Shown here in pieces: positions 4,914-6,703 of a stretch of DNA of 6,703 nucleotides. The notes under the pieces were generated by a model, which searched no databases, was not told where the DNA came from, and saw nothing but the letters and a program-made list of their open reading frames with translations. The stretch lies in the NCBI GenBank assembly GCA_900542045.1, contig UQMI01000086.1, positions 1-6,703 on the forward strand, in the 5' to 3' direction. Each line of letters begins with the position of its first letter. Within the stretch, counting starts at the first letter, position 1. The stretch is from an uncultured Blautia sp. GTDB taxonomy: Bacteria > Bacillota > Clostridia > Lachnospirales > Lachnospiraceae. The translations under genes and the position numbers were made by a program.

Positions 4914-6703
4914 TCAAAACTTTTTCAAGCGTATTCCTGTCAGTTTACGACTTGGATTTTTGCTTTCCGGTGTCCGGATTCGCTTCATAGCAATTAAACC
5001 GTTTGCCTGCTGTTTCAGCTTCTCAAAAAATTGGGATTCTGTCAGTTTTTCATGCCTGACAGATCTTTTTAATCGATTTGCCTGATATATAAAAAAGCTT
5101 TCATACAATCCATATACATCTTTTCTGGCGCAAAAATCCTCCTTTTTTCCTGTGAAGTCTATACATTCCTCACAGAATTCGTTAAAAAATGTGTAACACA
5201 TCGTCCACTGATTTTTTAATTCAATGGAATACTGTGACTCCGGAATTCTGATGCTGCCATCTTCTCTCACCACATCTCTCATCACACGTAATATTTTCGT
5301 TACAATAGCGTCCTTTTCCAGCAAAAGCTTTTCCAGCAAATCAGGTATCTGTTTATCCTCTGGCGTTTCATACAAAAAAGGCACTGCAATAATTCTGTTC
5401 GTCCACCCAGAATCGTACTTCACAGGAGAAAAGTTCCCATTTGTCCCAAAAAGAAAGTGAAAGCGAATTGCTATCTCATGGGACTGCTTATATTTCTCTT
5501 CAACAGTCATCTTTTCCTCTCCCGTAGCCCGCTTGATTATTCCCGCCGCTTTCGGAGATATTGCCTCTACATCTGCATCCAGACAAGAAATCAAAATCTT
5601 GTCTTCCGCTTTACCTAATGCAAATCGGTTTCCCAATTCTGATGTACTGGTTCTCATAATTCTGTTCGGTTCCAGCAGCCGATCCAAAAACTGGCCAAAC
5701 AACACTGATTTTCCAGAATTACTTGCCGGTCCCACTACCGGAAACTTCTTGCATTTATTAGGAAGCAACAGCATCCCAAACACATATCGTATCATTTTGA
5801 TAGAATCCACATCATTGCCCGTTGCGTCTTTAAGAATTTTGTCAAAATATGGAGTTTCTAAATCTTCATCAAAATATCCTTTCAGAAACTTCGCATTAAT
5901 ACCATAATAATACGGATATTCCGATGACCATTCCAATAACTCATCATTGAGAACATCATATACCCCATTATTCAGCACTACTTTTCCATAGACTTTTTTA
6001 ATATCATCCAGTGAAAAGTACCTGTCCTTTTCTTCATCTCTAAGATAGAAAAGCCGACATTCATCTTTTATGTATGCACATACATTCTGCTTGATCGCTT
6101 TACAAGAAGATAATTCTATCTTTTTATTATCCGGAATTTCTGCATATATCATCGCCTCCAATTCGTCATCTGCAAGAGGTTCATAGAACTTCCCATTAAA
6201 ACTCCATAAGATTCTCTCTTCCTCTGACAAATGGCATATTTTATATTTCCGCATAATATTTCTGGCAAAATAATACGAGCATTCCATATCATACCCTTCG
6301 GGCCCTTCCACAGTTGTATTTGTGGGAACTGAGTTCATCTTGGCTGCTGGTTTCGATTTCTTTGAATCACCGCCAGAAAACAGCCCTGTAGATTTTATTA
6401 AGGTTTCCAAACTGTCTGTTGTATCATCACTTTTTTTATGAGATGGCTTCTCGGTAGAAATATATTCCGATCTTTCCCCGATTTCCGGAACTCCCTCTGT
6501 CGAATCAGTATATTTCGACTTTTGTGCCATCTTGATGAATTCCCTGTCTTCCTCTGCAATACCGCTCTCAAGTATTTCCCCGATTTCCAGAACTCCTTCT
6601 GTCGAATCAGCATATTTCGACTTTTGCGCCGCCTTGATGAATTCCCTGTCTTCCTCTGCAATACCGCTCTCAAGTATTTCCCCGATTTCCAGAACTCCTT
6701 CTG
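4914..6703 (-). CDS. D5/P4-type primase-helicase, 5' end outside window
   Basis: At least 595 residues of a superfamily 3 helicase of the D5/P4-primase type are present; the frame is still open at 6703. Residues here are numbered from the internal Met codon at 6528-6530. The order is: 34-residue tandem repeats (upstream of and around that Met), a low-complexity Ser/Lys/Asp linker (about 20-75), a D5_N-like region (about 85-215, with LNNGVYDVLNDELLEW), Walker A GPASNSGKS (267-275), a Walker B-like ILISCLDAD (312-320), a sensor motif FLFGTNGN (359-366), an arginine finger in GWTNRIIAVPF (Arg379), and a C-terminal winged-helix-like region. Such proteins unwind DNA as hexamers for replication of plasmids, phages and satellites, often with an N-terminal primase domain, which here would lie outside the window. 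The Met at 6528 is inside a repeat whose other copies have Ala, so it is probably not the true start. Confidence 0.88.
   Translation of the reverse strand, partial: EGVLEIGEILESGIAEEDREFIKAAQKSKYADSTEGVLEIGEILESGIAEEDREFIKMAQKSKYTDSTEGVPEIGERSEYISTEKPSHKKSDDTTDSLETLIKSTGLFSGGDSKKSKPAAKMNSVPTNTTVEGPEGYDMECSYYFARNIMRKYKICHLSEEERILWSFNGKFYEPLADDELEAMIYAEIPDNKKIELSSCKAIKQNVCAYIKDECRLFYLRDEEKDRYFSLDDIKKVYGKVVLNNGVYDVLNDELLEWSSEYPYYYGINAKFLKGYFDEDLETPYFDKILKDATGNDVDSIKMIRYVFGMLLLPNKCKKFPVVGPASNSGKSVLFGQFLDRLLEPNRIMRTSTSELGNRFALGKAEDKILISCLDADVEAISPKAAGIIKRATGEEKMTVEEKYKQSHEIAIRFHFLFGTNGNFSPVKYDSGWTNRIIAVPFLYETPEDKQIPDLLEKLLLEKDAIVTKILRVMRDVVREDGSIRIPESQYSIELKNQWTMCYTFFNEFCEECIDFTGKKEDFCARKDVYGLYESFFIYQANRLKRSVRHEKLTESQFFEKLKQQANGLIAMKRIRTPESKNPSRKLTGIRLKKF
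6473..6703 (-). repeat. 102-bp in-frame tandem repeats in the helicase gene
   Basis: A 102-base unit starts at 6473, 6575 and 6677, the last cut by the window edge. Units one and two differ at six of 102 positions; the visible 27 bases of unit three equal unit two. The unit is a multiple of three and encodes 34 residues per copy, an acidic helix-prone module running from KYADSTEG through LEIGEILESG to AEEDREFIK. Copy number is unknown because the array continues off the edge. Confidence 0.92.

Larger units (their letters stand above)
2774..6703. mobile_element. Integrated element, one end (right side open)
   Basis: From the junction near 2774 to the right edge all genes run on the minus strand and belong to a mobile element: a large serine recombinase at the very end, a small unknown gene, and a D5/P4-type primase-helicase. 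The composition appears more AT-rich than the thiS-corA flank. No capsid, terminase, relaxase or conjugation gene is in view, so the element could be an integrative mobilisable element, a phage satellite or a prophage remnant. The left-hand chromosomal gene it interrupts is the SleC-like gene. The other end is outside the window. Confidence 0.8.

Noticed and set aside
6398..6673. 91-codon repetitive minus-strand frame
   Set aside because: The tandem repeat is a multiple of three, so every frame repeats; the helicase frame is continuous with recognised motifs and this one is not.
6473..6703. CRISPR array
   Set aside because: The 102-bp units are contiguous with no variable spacers and are in frame with the helicase gene.

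Overview
The window reads as the edge of a mobile element in a spore-forming Firmicute, most likely a Clostridia / Lachnospiraceae-type genome. The evidence is strong AGGAGG-type ribosome binding sites, consensus sigma-A promoters, a clostridial-type ThiS/ThiF pair, a C-terminal piece of a SleC-like spore cortex-lytic protein, and a large serine recombinase of the kind common on clostridial elements. The genus assignment is inference; no rRNA or other phylogenetic marker is present.

Positions 1-2185 look like ordinary chromosome. A thiS-thiF pair (thiazole branch of thiamine synthesis) is read on the minus strand. The conserved C-terminal Gly codons of thiS double as the thiF ribosome binding site. 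A divergent intergenic region (about 930-1276) holds two back-to-back promoters. One, on the minus strand, is near-perfect (TTGACA-17-TATGAT) and opens a roughly 140-nt leader or small RNA that ends in a hairpin plus U-tract before thiS. The other serves corA, a complete CorA-family divalent cation transporter with the YGMN signature.

Positions 2191 to about 2784 hold the C-terminal part of a SleC/SpoIID-like peptidoglycan-binding spore protein on the minus strand, cut off abruptly at its 5' side. The break coincides with the 3' end of a 558-residue large serine recombinase gene (2771-4447), so the window captures one attachment junction of an element integrated inside this gene. Past the junction come an unrecognised small gene (4518-4787) and a superfamily 3 / D5-type (P4-like) primase-helicase gene. 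That last gene is open at the window's right edge and carries in-frame 102-bp (34-residue) tandem repeats in the part that is visible. The element genes, especially the helicase, look more AT-rich than the flanking chromosome.

The recombinase would integrate and excise the element, and the helicase would unwind or replicate its DNA. The set fits an integrative mobilisable element, phage satellite or prophage remnant; no structural or conjugation genes lie in the window, so its type is open. The most interesting possibility is that insertion into a germination/sporulation gene by a serine recombinase is a developmentally reversible interruption (skin-like), which would restore the intact gene on excision. 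The sequence permits this but does not prove it.
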